Source of the DNA: Planctomycetota bacterium
Lineage (GTDB): Bacteria > Planctomycetota > Planctomycetia > Planctomycetales > Planctomycetaceae
Length of the DNA: 64,000 bases
Direction of reading: 5' to 3'
Assembly: GCA_003388505.1 (NCBI GenBank)
Contig: QQVO01000012.1
Location: 186,001-250,000, forward strand
This document shows positions 9,324-27,480 of this stretch, one piece after another. The first letter of the stretch is position 1, and each line of letters begins with the position of its first letter. The notes below the pieces were generated by a model, which saw nothing but the letters and a program-made list of their open reading frames with translations, was not told the DNA's origin and made no database searches. The position numbers were made by a program, and so were the translations under genes.

Positions 9324-9833
9324 TTTCGCGCAGTCAACATAATTCGGCGTGGAGAGCGGTGCGCGATCTGCAGGGGGTGCAGCGTCGGTCGGAGATGCGT
9401 TCGCGTGCTGAACGGGTGAGAGGGTTTCGTCTTTTCCGCTGTGTGTTCGGGTTCGGAATGTTGCGGAGCAGTCCGGACAACGTGCTTGCGGGGATCGACC
9501 GGAGCCTCTCATCGTTCCGTTGCTGAACCGGAAGGTGGCCGGATTGTACGAGACGCGAAGGCGTGTTCGCATTCAAGGCGGTCTCCCCGCGGCGGGAGAT
9601 GATTCAGGAGGTCGCCTTGCGCGCATCTCGTCCGGGGGCGGGTCTGTGCTTCTCCACGCGTCTTTCGGGGTCGGGATGCCTGCGCGTTGTCGCGCCCTTG
9701 TTGATCGCGGCATTCCGTTTCGTCTCCGCCTGCTCCCCGGCCGGGGTCAGGTTGCGATCAACACCGCGAGTCGGTGCGGCCGGCGCGACGGGGAATGGCG
9801 TCTGCCGCAGTTGTCAGGCCTACAGGGGGATTC
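9324..9833. other. Long rplL-rpoB spacer without a recognised gene
   Basis: About 510 bp between the rplL hairpin and rpoB. An open frame joins rpoB upstream from 9774, and another runs 9520-9921, but neither adds recognisable protein sequence. The spacer is much longer than others in this operon and may hold the rpoBC promoter or leader; no strong promoter match was found. Confidence 0.5.
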
Positions 9834-12800
9834 ATGCCAATCACTTCCAAGAGAACGATCGAATTCGAAGAGGTCCGCAACTTTGGCACCATTCAGAACG
9901 AATTCGAACTGTCGGATCTGACGCAGATTCAGACCGATTGTTACACGCGCTTTCTGCAGGTTGAAAAGCGGCCCGACGCGCGAACCAACCAGGGTCTGGA
10001 AGAGATCCTGCGCGAGGTGTTTCCCGTCGAGAGCTATGACGGCCAGTTTCGGCTGGAGTACGTGAAGTACGAACTTGGCAAGCCGCGCTATACGGCCGAC
10101 GAGTGCCGGCAGCTTCGCTTGACCTACGGCAGGCCGTTTCGCGTCTGGCTCAAGCTGGTCAAGGAAGAACCGATCGAGGAAGAGGTTTACCTGGGCGACA
10201 TGCCGATCATGCTCGGCGGCGGGGAGTTCATCATCAACGGCGCTGAACGCGTTGTGGTGAGCCAGCTCCACCGTTCTCCCGGCGTGGACTTTATGGTCAC
10301 CATCGAGGCGGGGGATCGAAAAACGTTCTCCTGCCGCGTCATCCCCGAGCGGGGAAGCTGGATTGAATTGGCGGTGAGCAAGAAGGAGGCGCTGGGAGTC
10401 CGCATCGATCAGAGCGGGAAGTTCTCCGCAATGACGCTGCTCCGCGCCATGGAGCCCGATTACTCGACCGACAACGCGCTGCTCAGGCTGTTTTACGACG
10501 TCCAGACGGCGAAGATCCCCAAGTCGGGCGGGGAGGACGCGGTCAAGGACAAATTCGCCGCAGAGGATGTCGTGTACCCCGCCGGCCACGAGCGGTGCGG
10601 CGAAATCATCGTCGAGTGTTGTCACAAGATCGGCTCCGCCGCCGCCAAGGAGATCGCGGAATCCGGCCTGAAGTCGGTCGACGTGATCGACAAGCCGGCC
10701 GACGATCTGATCCTCAACAGCGTGCTCGAGGATCGCACGGGCAGCCACGAAGAGGCGCTGCTGAAGATCTATCAGCGGTTGCGGCCCGGCAATCCGCCGC
10801 AACTCGAGAAGGCGATCGATCTGTTCAAAGAGAAGTTCTTCGACGTCAATCGCTACCGGCTGGGCCGCGTGGGCCGCTTCCGGATCAACCGCAAGTTCAA
10901 CCAGAACGTGCCGGACGATGCAATGACGCTTCGTTCCGAGGACTTCGTCAACGCCATCCGGTATCTGGTCAGGCTTCGCGTCGGCGACCCGTCCGCCCAC
11001 GTCGACGACATCGACAATCTTGGCAACCGGCGGCTGCGGACGATCGACGAACTGGCGTGCGACGAAATCCGGAAGGGATTCCTCAAGTTGCGGAGGACCG
11101 TCCAGGAGCGGATGAGCCTCAAGGACGTCGAGGAGATGACTCCGCGCACGCTCGTGAACCCCAAGAGCGTTTCCGCCGCCATCGAATTCTTCTTCGGCCG
11201 CAGCGAACTGTCCCAGGTCGTCGACCAGACCAACCCGCTGTCAATGCTGACGCACGAACGGCGGCTCAGTGCGCTTGGCCCGGGGGGCCTCAATCGCAAG
11301 CGGGCCGGGTTTGAAGTGCGCGACGTCCACATCTCCCACTACGGCCGCATCTGCCCCATCGAGACGCCGGAAGGGACGAACATCGGGCTGATCTCCTCGC
11401 TGAGCATCTTTGCGAAAGTCGACGACTACGGCTTTCTCATCACGCCCTACCGCAAGGTGAACAAGGGCAAGATCTCCGACGAGGTCCAGTGGCTTCGCGC
11501 GGATGAAGAATCGGAAGTGCATGTTGCGCCCGCCGACACGCCTGTCGAAAAAGGCAAGATCGTCGACGAACGCGTGTTGAGTCGCTATCGGAACGACGTC
11601 CACTGGGTTCCGGCCGAAGAAATCGAATACATCGACGTCGCTCCCTGCCAGATGGTGGGCATTTCGGCCGGGCTGATTCCATTCCTGGAACACGACGACG
11701 CCAACCGGGCGTTGATGGGCTCCAACATGCAGCGCCAGGCCGTGCCGCTGCTGGTCACCGAACCGCCGCTGGTCGGGACCGGAATGGAAGACGAGGTGCC
11801 GAAGTTTTCGGGAATGCTCCCTCGCGCCGAGCGCGCGGGAAAGGTGACCTACGTCGACGCCGACCGCATCGAGATCGACGGCAAGCGGTATCCTCTCCGC
11901 AAGTTCACCGGCCTCAATGAGCGGACGTGCCTCAACCAGAAGCCGCTCGTCACGATGGGACAGCGCGTGAAGCGCGGCGAGTTGCTCGCCGACAGCGCCG
12001 CAACCAAAACGGGCGTACTTTCCCTGGGCCGCAACGTGCTCGTGGCGTTCATGTCCTGGGAAGGTTTCAACTTCGAAGACGCGATCATTCTCTCGGAGCG
12101 GCTCGTCAAGGACGATGTGTTTACGTCGATCCACATCGACGAGTTCGACATCGAAATCCGCGAGACGAAGCTGGGCCGCGAGGAGTTCACGCGCGACATT
12201 CCCAACGTCAGCGAAAAGGCGCTCCGCCACCTCGATGAACACGGCATCGTCAGCGTCGGCACCCGCGTCGGTCCGGGCGACATTCTGGTCGGCAAGGTGA
12301 CGCCCAAGGCCAAAGCGGAATTGACCCCGGAAGAGAAGCTGCTGCACGCCATCTTCGGCAAGGCGGGCGAGGATGTGAAAAACGAATCGCTGGAAGTGCC
12401 GAGCGGCATCGAAGGCATCGTGATCCATACGGAACGGTTCGCCCGGCGGATGAGCCTGACCGACGTCGAACGCAAGCAGTTCGACCAGGAGGTCAAACAG
12501 GCCGAGCAGGAGGGGCATGCAAAGATCGCCGCCCGGTTCAAGGAGTTCCTTGCCGAACTGGAACGCGTGCTGAGCCGCCACCTCATCGACGACGACGGAC
12601 GCGAGATCCGCAACATCGAGGACGACAAGTTCGTCGCCGGATACGCCCGTGACTTCGAGCAGCATTTCGACCAGATCGACCTCCGCAGCCCGCAGAAACA
12701 GGCCGACGCCAAGAAGTTGATGCGCGACGAGTGGCCGCTCGTCGAGGACGTCATCGACGAAGTCGACCTCGCCGTCAACAGCATGAAACGGGGCGAGGAA

Positions 12801-13550
12801 CTGCCCAACGGCGTGCTGCAGATGGTGAAGGTCTACGTGGCCTCGAAGCGGCCGATCTCGGTCGGCGACAAAATGGCCGGCCGGCACGGAAACAAAGGTG
12901 TGATCTCCAAGGTGCTGCCGGAAGAGGACATGCCTTACCTCGAAGACGGCACGCCGGTGGACATCATTCTGAACCCGCTCGGCGTTCCCAGCCGGATGAA
13001 CGTCGGACAGATTCTGGAGACGCACCTGGGCTGGGCGGCGGCCCGGTTGGGATTCCGGTCAATCTGCCCGGTGTTCGACGGCTGCACCGAAGAGGAAATG
13101 CGGCAGTCGCTCGTCGACGCCGGCCTGCCGGAAGACGGTAAGGTCACCCTGTACGACGGCCGCTACGGAGTGCAACTCGAACAGCAGGTGACGGTCGGCA
13201 TGATCTACATGCTCAAGCTGCATCACCTGGTGGAAGACAAGGTTCATGCCCGCGCGACCGGTCCGTATTCGTTGATTACCCAACAGCCTCTCGGCGGGAA
13301 AGCCCGCTTCGGCGGCCAGCGGTTCGGAGAAATGGAAGTCTGGGCGCTGGAAGCGTACGGAGCGGCCTACATTCTCCAGGAACTTCTCACGGTCAAGAGC
13401 GACGACGTCGAAGGCCGGACGAAGATTTACGAGTCGATGGTCAAAGGCGAGAACACGCTCGAAGCCGGAACGCCCGCCAGCTTCGACGTGCTCATGAACG
13501 AAATTCGCGGGCTCTGCCTGAACCTGCAGCTTGAAAAGGCGAAGACCTGA
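9834..13550 (+). CDS. rpoB: RNA polymerase subunit beta
   Basis: This is the beta subunit of RNA polymerase, 1238 residues. Landmarks in order are the N-terminal lobe, the rifampicin region ([21 protein letters not shown]464 onward), [11 protein letters not shown]-like and [13 protein letters not shown], and the active-site [12 protein letters not shown] with K1013. The C-terminal clamp segment includes [18 protein letters not shown]. The frame is open 20 codons further upstream, but [11 protein letters not shown] at 9834 is the natural start. In the rifampicin pocket the positions equal to E. coli F514 and M515 are both Val, while those equal to D516, H526 and S531 are unchanged. Confidence 0.98.
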   Translation: MPITSKRTIEFEEVRNFGTIQNEFELSDLTQIQTDCYTRFLQVEKRPDARTNQGLEEILREVFPVESYDGQFRLEYVKYELGKPRYTADECRQLRLTYGRPFRVWLKLVKEEPIEEEVYLGDMPIMLGGGEFIINGAERVVVSQLHRSPGVDFMVTIEAGDRKTFSCRVIPERGSWIELAVSKKEALGVRIDQSGKFSAMTLLRAMEPDYSTDNALLRLFYDVQTAKIPKSGGEDAVKDKFAAEDVVYPAGHERCGEIIVECCHKIGSAAAKEIAESGLKSVDVIDKPADDLILNSVLEDRTGSHEEALLKIYQRLRPGNPPQLEKAIDLFKEKFFDVNRYRLGRVGRFRINRKFNQNVPDDAMTLRSEDFVNAIRYLVRLRVGDPSAHVDDIDNLGNRRLRTIDELACDEIRKGFLKLRRTVQERMSLKDVEEMTPRTLVNPKSVSAAIEFFFGRSELSQVVDQTNPLSMLTHERRLSALGPGGLNRKRAGFEVRDVHISHYGRICPIETPEGTNIGLISSLSIFAKVDDYGFLITPYRKVNKGKISDEVQWLRADEESEVHVAPADTPVEKGKIVDERVLSRYRNDVHWVPAEEIEYIDVAPCQMVGISAGLIPFLEHDDANRALMGSNMQRQAVPLLVTEPPLVGTGMEDEVPKFSGMLPRAERAGKVTYVDADRIEIDGKRYPLRKFTGLNERTCLNQKPLVTMGQRVKRGELLADSAATKTGVLSLGRNVLVAFMSWEGFNFEDAIILSERLVKDDVFTSIHIDEFDIEIRETKLGREEFTRDIPNVSEKALRHLDEHGIVSVGTRVGPGDILVGKVTPKAKAELTPEEKLLHAIFGKAGEDVKNESLEVPSGIEGIVIHTERFARRMSLTDVERKQFDQEVKQAEQEGHAKIAARFKEFLAELERVLSRHLIDDDGREIRNIEDDKFVAGYARDFEQHFDQIDLRSPQKQADAKKLMRDEWPLVEDVIDEVDLAVNSMKRGEELPNGVLQMVKVYVASKRPISVGDKMAGRHGNKGVISKVLPEEDMPYLEDGTPVDIILNPLGVPSRMNVGQILETHLGWAAARLGFRSICPVFDGCTEEEMRQSLVDAGLPEDGKVTLYDGRYGVQLEQQVTVGMIYMLKLHHLVEDKVHARATGPYSLITQQPLGGKARFGGQRFGEMEVWALEAYGAAYILQELLTVKSDDVEGRTKIYESMVKGENTLEAGTPASFDVLMNEIRGLCLNLQLEKAKT

Positions 13551-13637
13551 CCCGACGGTTCAGCCGGCTGACAACCCGCGGCCGGCTGACTCCCGAGTCC
13601 CCTCCCTCATCCGTCAGTTCCCTTCGAGGAGCAAACC

Positions 13638-17954
<4,317 letters not shown>

Positions 17955-18024
17955 CGGCAAACTCGCAATCGGATCACCAGCCGGAGGGGGACCGACGGAC
18001 GACCGGACCAGTCCGGCCGGCCCC

Positions 18025-18053
18025 TTGACGCGAAAAAACGACGGGGATAAAGT
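18025..18053 (+). promoter_or_regulatory. Sigma70-type promoter of the str operon
   Basis: TTGACG (18025-18030, 5 of 6) and TAAAGT (18048-18053, 4 of 6) are 17 bp apart. An A-rich stretch lies in the spacer. The predicted start lies about 70 bp before rpsL, between the rpoC stop and rpsL. Confidence 0.6.
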
Positions 18054-18129
18054 CTCCGATTCCAATAGTTTGGGGAGATTTGGCCGAGACGAGGCCTGAT
18101 CCCTGTTCATCGTCAGGTAAATCGAGTCG

Positions 18130-18501
18130 ATGCCCACAATCAACCAGTTGATCCGCAAACCGCGGAAGAAACAGTCGAGCAAGACGAAAACGCCTCTGCT
18201 GGAGGGCTGTCCGCAGAAGCGCGGCGTCTGTCTGCAGGTGCGGACGATGACGCCCAAGAAGCCGAACTCGGCGTTGCGGAAGATCGCCCGCGTGCGACTC
18301 TCAAACGGCAAGGAGTTGACGGCCTACATCCCCGGAGAAGGCCACAACCTGCAGGAGCACTCGATTGTGCTCGTGCGCGGCGGCCGTGTCCGCGACCTTC
18401 CGGGTGTTCGATACAAAGTGATTCGCGGAGTGCTGGACACGCTTGGCGTGGACAAGCGACGCCAGGCCCGCTCCCGTTACGGGGCCAAGCGGCCGAAGTA
18501 G
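18130..18501 (+). CDS. rpsL: 30S ribosomal protein S12
   Basis: S12 lies at the decoding centre. The 123-residue protein has the conserved [11 protein letters not shown] loop and [14 protein letters not shown], with the lysines that contact 16S rRNA and determine streptomycin response unchanged. It is first of the str operon (rpsL-rpsG-fusA). The start [15 protein letters not shown] is canonical. Confidence 0.98.
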   Translation: MPTINQLIRKPRKKQSSKTKTPLLEGCPQKRGVCLQVRTMTPKKPNSALRKIARVRLSNGKELTAYIPGEGHNLQEHSIVLVRGGRVRDLPGVRYKVIRGVLDTLGVDKRRQARSRYGAKRPK

Positions 18502-18625
18502 CACACGCTCGCTTCACTCGTTGACCGCGCTTGCAGGCGGTGTCGCCGTCAGCCGCTCGCGTGTCTTGTTCTGACAGGCCGTTTTTACCAGAAACAATCG
18601 AGAGTCTCGGGAAGAGTCGCCGGAT

Positions 18626-19099
18626 ATGCCACGGAAATTCACCGCCAGTGCAGCGCAGTTGAAGCCGGATCCGAGATATGGATCGAAGTTGGCGTCGAAG
18701 TTTATCAATTGCCTGATGAATGACGGCAAAAAGAGCGTTGCGATGCGGGCGTTCTACGAAGCGCTCGACATCGTCGGTGACAAAGTCTCCGACGCGAGCC
18801 CGATCGAAGTCTTCGAACAGGCGATTGCAAACGTCAAGCCCGACATCGAAGTCCGATCGAAGCGGGTGGGCGGTGCAACCTACCAGGTGCCGACTCCTGT
18901 CAATCAGAAGCGGCAGCAAGCGCTGTCCATCCGGTGGATCCTCGTGGCCGTGCGAGGACGCAAGGGGCGACCGGTTGCCCAGTCTCTCGCAGAGGAGATC
19001 CTGGCCGCCTATCGCCGGGAAGGTTCGGCGGTGACGACCCGCGAAAACGTCCACAAAATGGCCGAAGCCAACAAGGCCTTTGCGCATTTCGCGTATTGA
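18626..19099 (+). CDS. rpsG: 30S ribosomal protein S7
   Basis: S7 nucleates assembly of the 30S head. The 157 residues are of standard length. [20 protein letters not shown] and the [17 protein letters not shown] segment, including the beta-hairpin that reaches the E site, are clear. It is the second gene of the str operon. Confidence 0.98.
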   Translation: MPRKFTASAAQLKPDPRYGSKLASKFINCLMNDGKKSVAMRAFYEALDIVGDKVSDASPIEVFEQAIANVKPDIEVRSKRVGGATYQVPTPVNQKRQQALSIRWILVAVRGRKGRPVAQSLAEEILAAYRREGSAVTTRENVHKMAEANKAFAHFAY

Positions 19100-19246
19100 T
19101 GCCGCCGGTCCGGCGAGTGTGCGCCGATCGAGAGAACACTCGGCGGCGACGACGGGCGGCCGATCGTCGATTCTTCCGGTGGGGCCGGACGGTCGGGCCG
19201 TCGGAGAGTCATCCCAGGCCTGTTGGATTTGCCATGAGACCCAACG

Positions 19247-21337
<2,091 letters not shown>

Positions 21338-21432
21338 CCCGCCGCTCGGCCCGACCGGCCGGCGAGCGTTCATCGTCCCCGGATGTCGGCGGAAAAATGC
21401 TCGCGGAGAGGGAATTCGGTGTCGCCAATTCG

Positions 21433-21461
21433 TTGACATGAACGCTGCCCCTCATTAGCAT
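21433..21461 (+). promoter_or_regulatory. Sigma70-type promoter of the S10 operon
   Basis: A perfect TTGACA (21433-21438) is followed after 17 bp by TAGCAT (21456-21461, 4 of 6). It lies about 165 bp before rpsJ, in the 289-bp fusA-rpsJ gap, leaving room for a leader that could carry autoregulation by L4. No leader hairpin was worked out. Confidence 0.6.
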
Positions 21462-21626
21462 TCCGGGTTTCCAGCATTTGAGCGGCGTCTGCCGGGCAGT
21501 CGCCGAATCGGCGCAACCTCATCAATGCTGGGCTGTTCCAGTGATGCAGGCCGGGGGGAAGTCACCGCGGCGATTGCAGGAGCGGCCGGTGTCGAGGTCG
21601 CGCGGCCAATTTGAGGATGTGGGCAG

Positions 21627-21944
21627 GTGGCAGGCAACGAGCGTATTCGCATCCGGATGGAAGCCTACGATCACACGGTCCTGGACCAGTCGGCGACGGA
21701 CATCGTCGACACGGCCAAGCGGACCGGAGCGGTCGTGCATGGCCCGATCCCTCTGCCGACGCGAATCGAACGGTACACGGTCTTACGCAGTCCGCATATT
21801 GACAAGAAGTCTCGCGAGCAGTTCGAAATTCGAACGCACAAGCGGGTCGTAGATATCCTGCAGCCGACAGGCAAGACAATCGACGCGTTGAACAAACTGT
21901 CGCTTCCCGCGGGAGTCGACATCAAGATCAAGGCGTCCGCCTGA
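21627..21944 (+). CDS. rpsJ: 30S ribosomal protein S10
   Basis: S10 belongs to the 30S head and also to NusB-linked antitermination. The protein has 105 residues and starts from GTG at 21627. [20 protein letters not shown] and [19 protein letters not shown] are diagnostic, and [13 protein letters not shown] follows. First gene of the S10 operon. Confidence 0.98.
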   Translation: MAGNERIRIRMEAYDHTVLDQSATDIVDTAKRTGAVVHGPIPLPTRIERYTVLRSPHIDKKSREQFEIRTHKRVVDILQPTGKTIDALNKLSLPAGVDIKIKASA

Positions 21945-22089
21945 CGGTCCAGTCGCGGCATGCGGTTGCTCTGCGCGTCGCGCAGGTCTCGGCAAGCTGT
22001 GTTCCGGCTTGCCGGTTTACAGGGGACATGTTCACGGCAACCGCGTCGGGGTTGTCGGGTCAGGTACTGGGAAGTGGTGAGGCGGTTTC

Positions 22090-22836
22090 ATGCCGGTTGG
22101 ACTGCTCGGTCGAAAAGTCGGAATGACCCAGGTGTACGGCGAGGACGGGGTGATTATCCCGGTCACGGTCGTCGAGGCTGGTCCGTGCACGGTGTTGCAG
22201 GTCCGGACCAGCGATCGCGATGGCTATGAAGCGGTGCAGATTGGATACGACGACAAGCTGAGCGAGGCCGACAAGAAGCGCAGTGCGGAGGAGAGGAACC
22301 GGGCCCGCGCGACGCGCGCCCAGCGGGGCCAGGTTGTTCAGCTCAGCAGCAAGCGCCAAAAGCGCTTGAAGGCGTCGGGAGTGGAGCCACTGCCGAAGGC
22401 CGACTGTGAGCCGAAGCGGTTTATTCGGGAGTTCCGGACGAACGGCGAAGATCACGGTTGTTCCGTGGGCGACGTGTTGACGGCCGGCGTGTTTGCGGAT
22501 GTGAATTTCGTCGATGTGATCGGGACCAGCAAAGGGCGGGGAACGGCCGGCGTGATGAAGCGGCATAACTTCGCCGGCCAGCGGGCCAGTCACGGCGTTA
22601 AGAAGGTGCACCGTCATCCGGGCGGAATCGGCGCGCACGCCTCGAATCTCGGCTGCTCGGGCGGCATCAAGAAGGGCAAGCGGATGGCCGGGCAGTACGG
22701 CAACGCGCGTTGCACTGTGCGGCACCTGCGGGTCGTTCGGGTCGACGAAGAGAACAACATGATTCTCGTCAAGGGGGCGATTCCGGGCCCGAACGGCGGG
22801 TTTGTGGTGGTTCGCAAGACCAATAAGGCGAAGTAA
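22090..22836 (+). CDS. rplC: 50S ribosomal protein L3
   Basis: L3 is an early assembly protein whose loop reaches the peptidyl transferase centre. Its 248 residues begin MPVGLLGRKVGMTQVYGEDG. The long internal extension holds GVMKRHNFAGQRASHGVKKV and the family motif GNARCTVRHLRVV. The protein is longer than the usual ~210 residues, mainly through an Arg/Lys-rich insertion near residues 57-95. Confidence 0.97.
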   Translation: MPVGLLGRKVGMTQVYGEDGVIIPVTVVEAGPCTVLQVRTSDRDGYEAVQIGYDDKLSEADKKRSAEERNRARATRAQRGQVVQLSSKRQKRLKASGVEPLPKADCEPKRFIREFRTNGEDHGCSVGDVLTAGVFADVNFVDVIGTSKGRGTAGVMKRHNFAGQRASHGVKKVHRHPGGIGAHASNLGCSGGIKKGKRMAGQYGNARCTVRHLRVVRVDEENNMILVKGAIPGPNGGFVVVRKTNKAK

Positions 22837-22903
22837 GAGTCACTGTCGAATGCCGCTCCGTGGGCGGTAGGCCAAGGGGCGGCAGGCAAGAAATCAGTGC
22901 CGG

Positions 22904-23536
22904 GTGGCAGAGATGATATCCGTTCCAGTTCGCAACATGTCGGGTGGTGAAGTCGGAACTTACGATTTCGACCCGGCCGACCTTGCGCCGGGCGTCAATA
23001 AGCAGTTGTTGCACGACGTCGTTGTGATGTACGAGGCCAACCGGCGCGTCGGCACGTCGGCCACGAAGTCGCGCGGGATGGTCGCCGGCAACAAACAGAA
23101 GATGTACCGCCAGAAGGGGACCGGTCGCGCCAGGGCCGGTGGAAGGCGGTCGCCGGTGCGCGTCGGTGGTGGTCACACGTTCGCCAAGACTCCCAAGGAT
23201 TGGAGTTACCGGCTGCCGAAGAAGGCGGTCCGCCTTGCGGTGCGGATGGCGCTGCTCAGCAAGTTTCAGGACGGCGAGGCGATTGTCATTGATGGCCTCG
23301 CGGTCGACGAGCCGAAAACTCGCGTCATCGCCGCGATGCTCAAGTCTCTGGGCGTCAATCGGGAATCCTGCCTGCTGACGATTCATGAGGCGGACGAGAA
23401 GATCTGGCGTTCTTCGCGGAATCTTCCCGATCTGCGCGTCTCGCCCTGCCGCGAGCTGAACGCCTACGATCTGTTGCGTCAAAGGCGGTTGCTGATTACC
23501 CGCGAAGCAATCGATCAGTTGAGGGGAGGGAAGTAG
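22904..23536 (+). CDS. rplD: 50S ribosomal protein L4
   Basis: L4 lines the exit tunnel and in gamma-proteobacteria represses the S10 operon. The tunnel loop KMYRQKGTGRARAGGRRSP is intact, followed by the globular domain. The GTG at 22904 gives 210 residues; an in-frame ATG at 22913 would give 207. rplW follows 5 bp after its stop. Confidence 0.97.
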   Translation: MAEMISVPVRNMSGGEVGTYDFDPADLAPGVNKQLLHDVVVMYEANRRVGTSATKSRGMVAGNKQKMYRQKGTGRARAGGRRSPVRVGGGHTFAKTPKDWSYRLPKKAVRLAVRMALLSKFQDGEAIVIDGLAVDEPKTRVIAAMLKSLGVNRESCLLTIHEADEKIWRSSRNLPDLRVSPCRELNAYDLLRQRRLLITREAIDQLRGGK

Positions 23537-23541
23537 CAGTC

Positions 23542-23850
23542 ATGGGCGGCTCAAGTGGATCAACCCGGGAGTTGGCGCCGCATCAAGTGGTCGTGAGGCC
23601 GCTGGTGACGGAAAAGGGGACGTTCCAGTCGGAGCGTCACAACGCGTACACGTTCGAGGTGAGTCCGCAGGCGACCAAGACTGAGATTCGAAGGGCGGTT
23701 GAGGACTTGTGGGACGTGCGGGTTGTCGCCGTGCGGACGCAGAATCGCAAGGGGAAGCCGCGTCGGACGCGCTTCAAGGTCGGCCACACAAAGGATTGGA
23801 AGAAGGCGGTCGTTCAACTCCACGAGGAAGACCGCATTGCCTTCTTCTAG
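23542..23850 (+). CDS. rplW: 50S ribosomal protein L23
   Basis: L23 lies at the tunnel exit and docks trigger factor, SRP and SecY. The protein has 102 residues; VVRPLVTEKGTFQSERHNAYTF and a basic RKGKPRRTRFKVG loop identify it. About ten residues precede the usual N-terminus. Confidence 0.97.
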   Translation: MGGSSGSTRELAPHQVVVRPLVTEKGTFQSERHNAYTFEVSPQATKTEIRRAVEDLWDVRVVAVRTQNRKGKPRRTRFKVGHTKDWKKAVVQLHEEDRIAFF

Positions 23851-23952
23851 TCGTTTGTCCATTGAAGACAAAGCCCTGACAAAGCCTGGAGCGCGCTGTC
23901 GACTTGTGAGCGCTCAACTGAGAAGACACGGAAACTTCACGGACCTGGTGAC

Positions 23953-24810
23953 ATGGGACTGCGATTCTACAAACCGGTAACGCCCGGCCGCCGCTCTGCG
24001 TCGGTCAGCGACTTCGCCGAGATCACCGATCGCAAGAAGCGTCGGGAGAAGCGGCTGACGGTCCGTCTGAAGAAGAAGGGCGGCCGCAACAACCAGGGGA
24101 AGGTGACCGTTCGCCATCGGGGGGGAGGCCACAAGGCGCAGTACCGGATTATCGACTTCAAGCGAAACAAAGACGGCGTTCCGGCGAAGGTGGCGTATGT
24201 CGAGTACGACCCGAATCGCTCGGCGCGGATCGCCCTGCTCCACTACGCCGATGGCGAGAAGCGGTACATCCTCGCGCCGAACGGCCTGCAGGCCGGCGAC
24301 ACGGTCCTCAGCGGGCCGGAGGCGGAGCCCGCCGTCGGCAACTGTCTGCCGTTGGCGAATATTCCGCCCGGCATGGAGATTCACAATATCGAAATGCAGC
24401 CCGGCAGCGGAGGGCAGTTGTGTCGCAGCGCAGGCGTTGCCGCGACAATGAACGCCCGCAGCAAGGGCTGGGCGCAGATTACGTTGCCGTCCGGCGAGAT
24501 TCGTCGCTTGCACGCCAACTGTCGCGCCACGATCGGCCAGATCGGCAACCTTGACCATCAGAACGTGAAGCTTGGAAAGGCCGGCCGGAAGCGGTGGATG
24601 GGCCGCAGGCCGCACGTTCGCGGCGTCGCCATGAATCCGATCGCCCATCCCATGGGGGGCGGCGAGGGCCGTTCGGCCGGCGGGAGGCACCCGTGCAGTC
24701 CCACCGGCAAACCGGCCAAAGGCGGCAAGACCCGCAAACGGCGAAAGGCGTCGTCGAAGGCGATCATCCGCCGTCGGCGAACACGTCGGCACGGACAATT
24801 GAAGACATAG
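23953..24810 (+). CDS. rplB: 50S ribosomal protein L2
   Basis: L2 is a core protein needed for subunit joining and peptidyl transfer. The protein has 285 residues with [16 protein letters not shown] at the N-terminus. The C-terminal conserved part [20 protein letters not shown] contains the functionally important histidine. It is preceded by a 102-bp gap after rplW. Confidence 0.98.
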   Translation: MGLRFYKPVTPGRRSASVSDFAEITDRKKRREKRLTVRLKKKGGRNNQGKVTVRHRGGGHKAQYRIIDFKRNKDGVPAKVAYVEYDPNRSARIALLHYADGEKRYILAPNGLQAGDTVLSGPEAEPAVGNCLPLANIPPGMEIHNIEMQPGSGGQLCRSAGVAATMNARSKGWAQITLPSGEIRRLHANCRATIGQIGNLDHQNVKLGKAGRKRWMGRRPHVRGVAMNPIAHPMGGGEGRSAGGRHPCSPTGKPAKGGKTRKRRKASSKAIIRRRRTRRHGQLKT

Positions 24811-24886
24811 AGCGCCCTCGCCGCCGAAAAGCGGCAAGGGGCGATACGAATGGAAATCCCGCGAGAGAACTTCGGAACAAAGCGTT

Positions 24887-25156
24887 ATGGGACGTTCGCT
24901 GAAAAAGGGGCCTTACGTCGATGAGAAGCTTCTCAAGAAAATCGAGAAGCTGGAGGCGGCAGGTCGTAAGGAACCGATCAAAACCTGGGCGCGCCGGTCG
25001 ACGATTTCGCCCGAGTTCATTGGCCATACGTTTCTCGTCCACAACGGACGCGCCCACATGAACGTTTACGTCACAGAGGAAATGATCGGTCACAAGCTCG
25101 GCGAATTCGCGCCCACGCGGACTTTTCGCGGGCACGGGTCAAAAGGTTCGCGTTAG
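24887..25156 (+). CDS. rpsS: 30S ribosomal protein S19
   Basis: S19 forms part of the 30S head with S13. The protein has 89 residues; [20 protein letters not shown] and [21 protein letters not shown] are diagnostic. The C-terminus [11 protein letters not shown] is complete. Confidence 0.98.
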   Translation: MGRSLKKGPYVDEKLLKKIEKLEAAGRKEPIKTWARRSTISPEFIGHTFLVHNGRAHMNVYVTEEMIGHKLGEFAPTRTFRGHGSKGSR

Positions 25157-25252
25157 TCCGCAGTCCTCCGGCGTCAGTCGGTTTCTGCTGCGTAAGGAGT
25201 TTTGTTGTTCCGGATGGAGGCATCGCCGACATCCGTTGTAAGGACGGTCATC

Positions 25253-25597
25253 ATGGCCCTGGTCAAAGCGACACATCGATTTGCTCGGATCTCCGCCACC
25301 AAGGTGCGGCCGTTCGCCGATTTGATTCGCGGGATGTCGGTCGAAGAGGGATTGAACGCCCTCCGGTATCAACCGAACCGGGGAGCGCGGATGCTGGAGA
25401 AGGTTCTGCAGAGTGCCGCCGCCAACGCGGAAGACCGCGGCGCCCGAAACATCGAACGGTTGACGATTACAGACGCCCGTGTCGACGGCGGCCCGGCGTT
25501 CAAACGAATCCGCCCCCGGGCCCGCGGGATGGCCTTCCCCATCCGGCGGCGATTCGCACATATTCACGTCGGCATTCAAGTGCCGGAAATTGGTTGA
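25253..25597 (+). CDS. rplV: 50S ribosomal protein L22
   Basis: L22 binds several 23S rRNA domains and has a hairpin in the exit tunnel. The frame is open 17 codons upstream, but MALVKATHRFARISATKVR at 25253 is the family start, giving 114 residues. The tunnel hairpin region FKRIRPRARGMAFPIRRR is intact. rpsC starts 25 bp after its stop. Confidence 0.96.
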   Translation: MALVKATHRFARISATKVRPFADLIRGMSVEEGLNALRYQPNRGARMLEKVLQSAAANAEDRGARNIERLTITDARVDGGPAFKRIRPRARGMAFPIRRRFAHIHVGIQVPEIG

Positions 25598-25622
25598 GAG
25601 CCTGACAGAGAGGATGGCGACG

Positions 25623-26682
<1,060 letters not shown>

Positions 26683-26752
26683 TCCGGCGGGAACCGTTGG
26701 GGGAAGACGGCCGGGCGCATTCGATTCGGCGAAACAGACACGGACAGGCGAG

Positions 26753-26956
26753 ATGAGTCACGCGAGTGAATTCCGCGAAATGAACGAGGAGCAGCTTGAG
26801 TTCGCGCTCAAGGAGTCGCAGCAGGAGTTGTTCCGGCTGCGGTTCCAGGCGTCGACCGAAAAGCTTGACGCGCCGAGCAACCTCCGAAAACTCCGGCGCG
26901 AGATCGCGCGAATCAAGACGATCCAACGCGAACGGGAAGACTACGGGGAAGAGTGA
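26753..26956 (+). CDS. rpmC: 50S ribosomal protein L29
   Basis: L29 is a small helical protein at the tunnel exit. The protein has 67 residues, with EFREMNEEQLEFALKESQQE and the signature LRKLRREIARIKTIQRER. It lies between rplP and rpsQ as usual. Confidence 0.97.
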   Translation: MSHASEFREMNEEQLEFALKESQQELFRLRFQASTEKLDAPSNLRKLRREIARIKTIQREREDYGEE

Positions 26957-27027
26957 GACGAAGTCGTCACGGTCCTCGCACCCCACGATGCGGGAGGCCG
27001 AAGTCCTCAGCAAGTTAACAGGCCACG

Positions 27028-27438
27028 ATGCGAACGAAATTGACCGGCACAGTTGTCAGCGATAAGGCGAACAAGACGCGGCGCGTCTCGGTGTCGCGCC
27101 AGTACCGGCACGCGAAGTACGGAAAATTCGTCCGGGGCCGGACGATCTGTCACGTGCACGACGAGAACAACGAGTCGAAAGAAGGGGATCGCGTCGAGAT
27201 TGTAGAATCTCGCCCCAGGTCGCGGACGAAGCGCTGGGAACTGGTTCGCATTCTGGACGCCGCAGACCAGATCGCCGTCGAGGCGGCGAAGGCCCAGGCC
27301 GCGGCCGACGCCGAAATTGAAGCCGCCGCTGCCGGGACCGAAAAGCAACAGGCCCAGGCTGAACCGGCCGGCGAAGAATCGCAAGCGAACGAAGAAGCAA
27401 ACGACGAACCGGAAACAAGAGACGAAACGGAAGCCTGA
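27028..27438 (+). CDS. rpsQ: 30S ribosomal protein S17 with acidic C-terminal extension
   Basis: S17 binds 16S rRNA early in assembly. The first ~82 residues are a complete S17 (TKLTGTVVSDKANKTRRVSV, KYGKFVRGRTICHVHDE, EIVESRPRSRTKRWELV). After that comes a tail of about 50 residues rich in Ala, Glu and Gln with no S17 counterpart, ending DEPETRDETEA. Ordinary S17 proteins have about 85 residues. The tail is strongly acidic, unlike most ribosomal protein tails. Confidence 0.95.
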   Translation: MRTKLTGTVVSDKANKTRRVSVSRQYRHAKYGKFVRGRTICHVHDENNESKEGDRVEIVESRPRSRTKRWELVRILDAADQIAVEAAKAQAAADAEIEAAAAGTEKQQAQAEPAGEESQANEEANDEPETRDETEA

Positions 27439-27480
27439 TCGCCGACTCGTCGTCGGCAGCCGGACCGTGATGGTGGCGCC

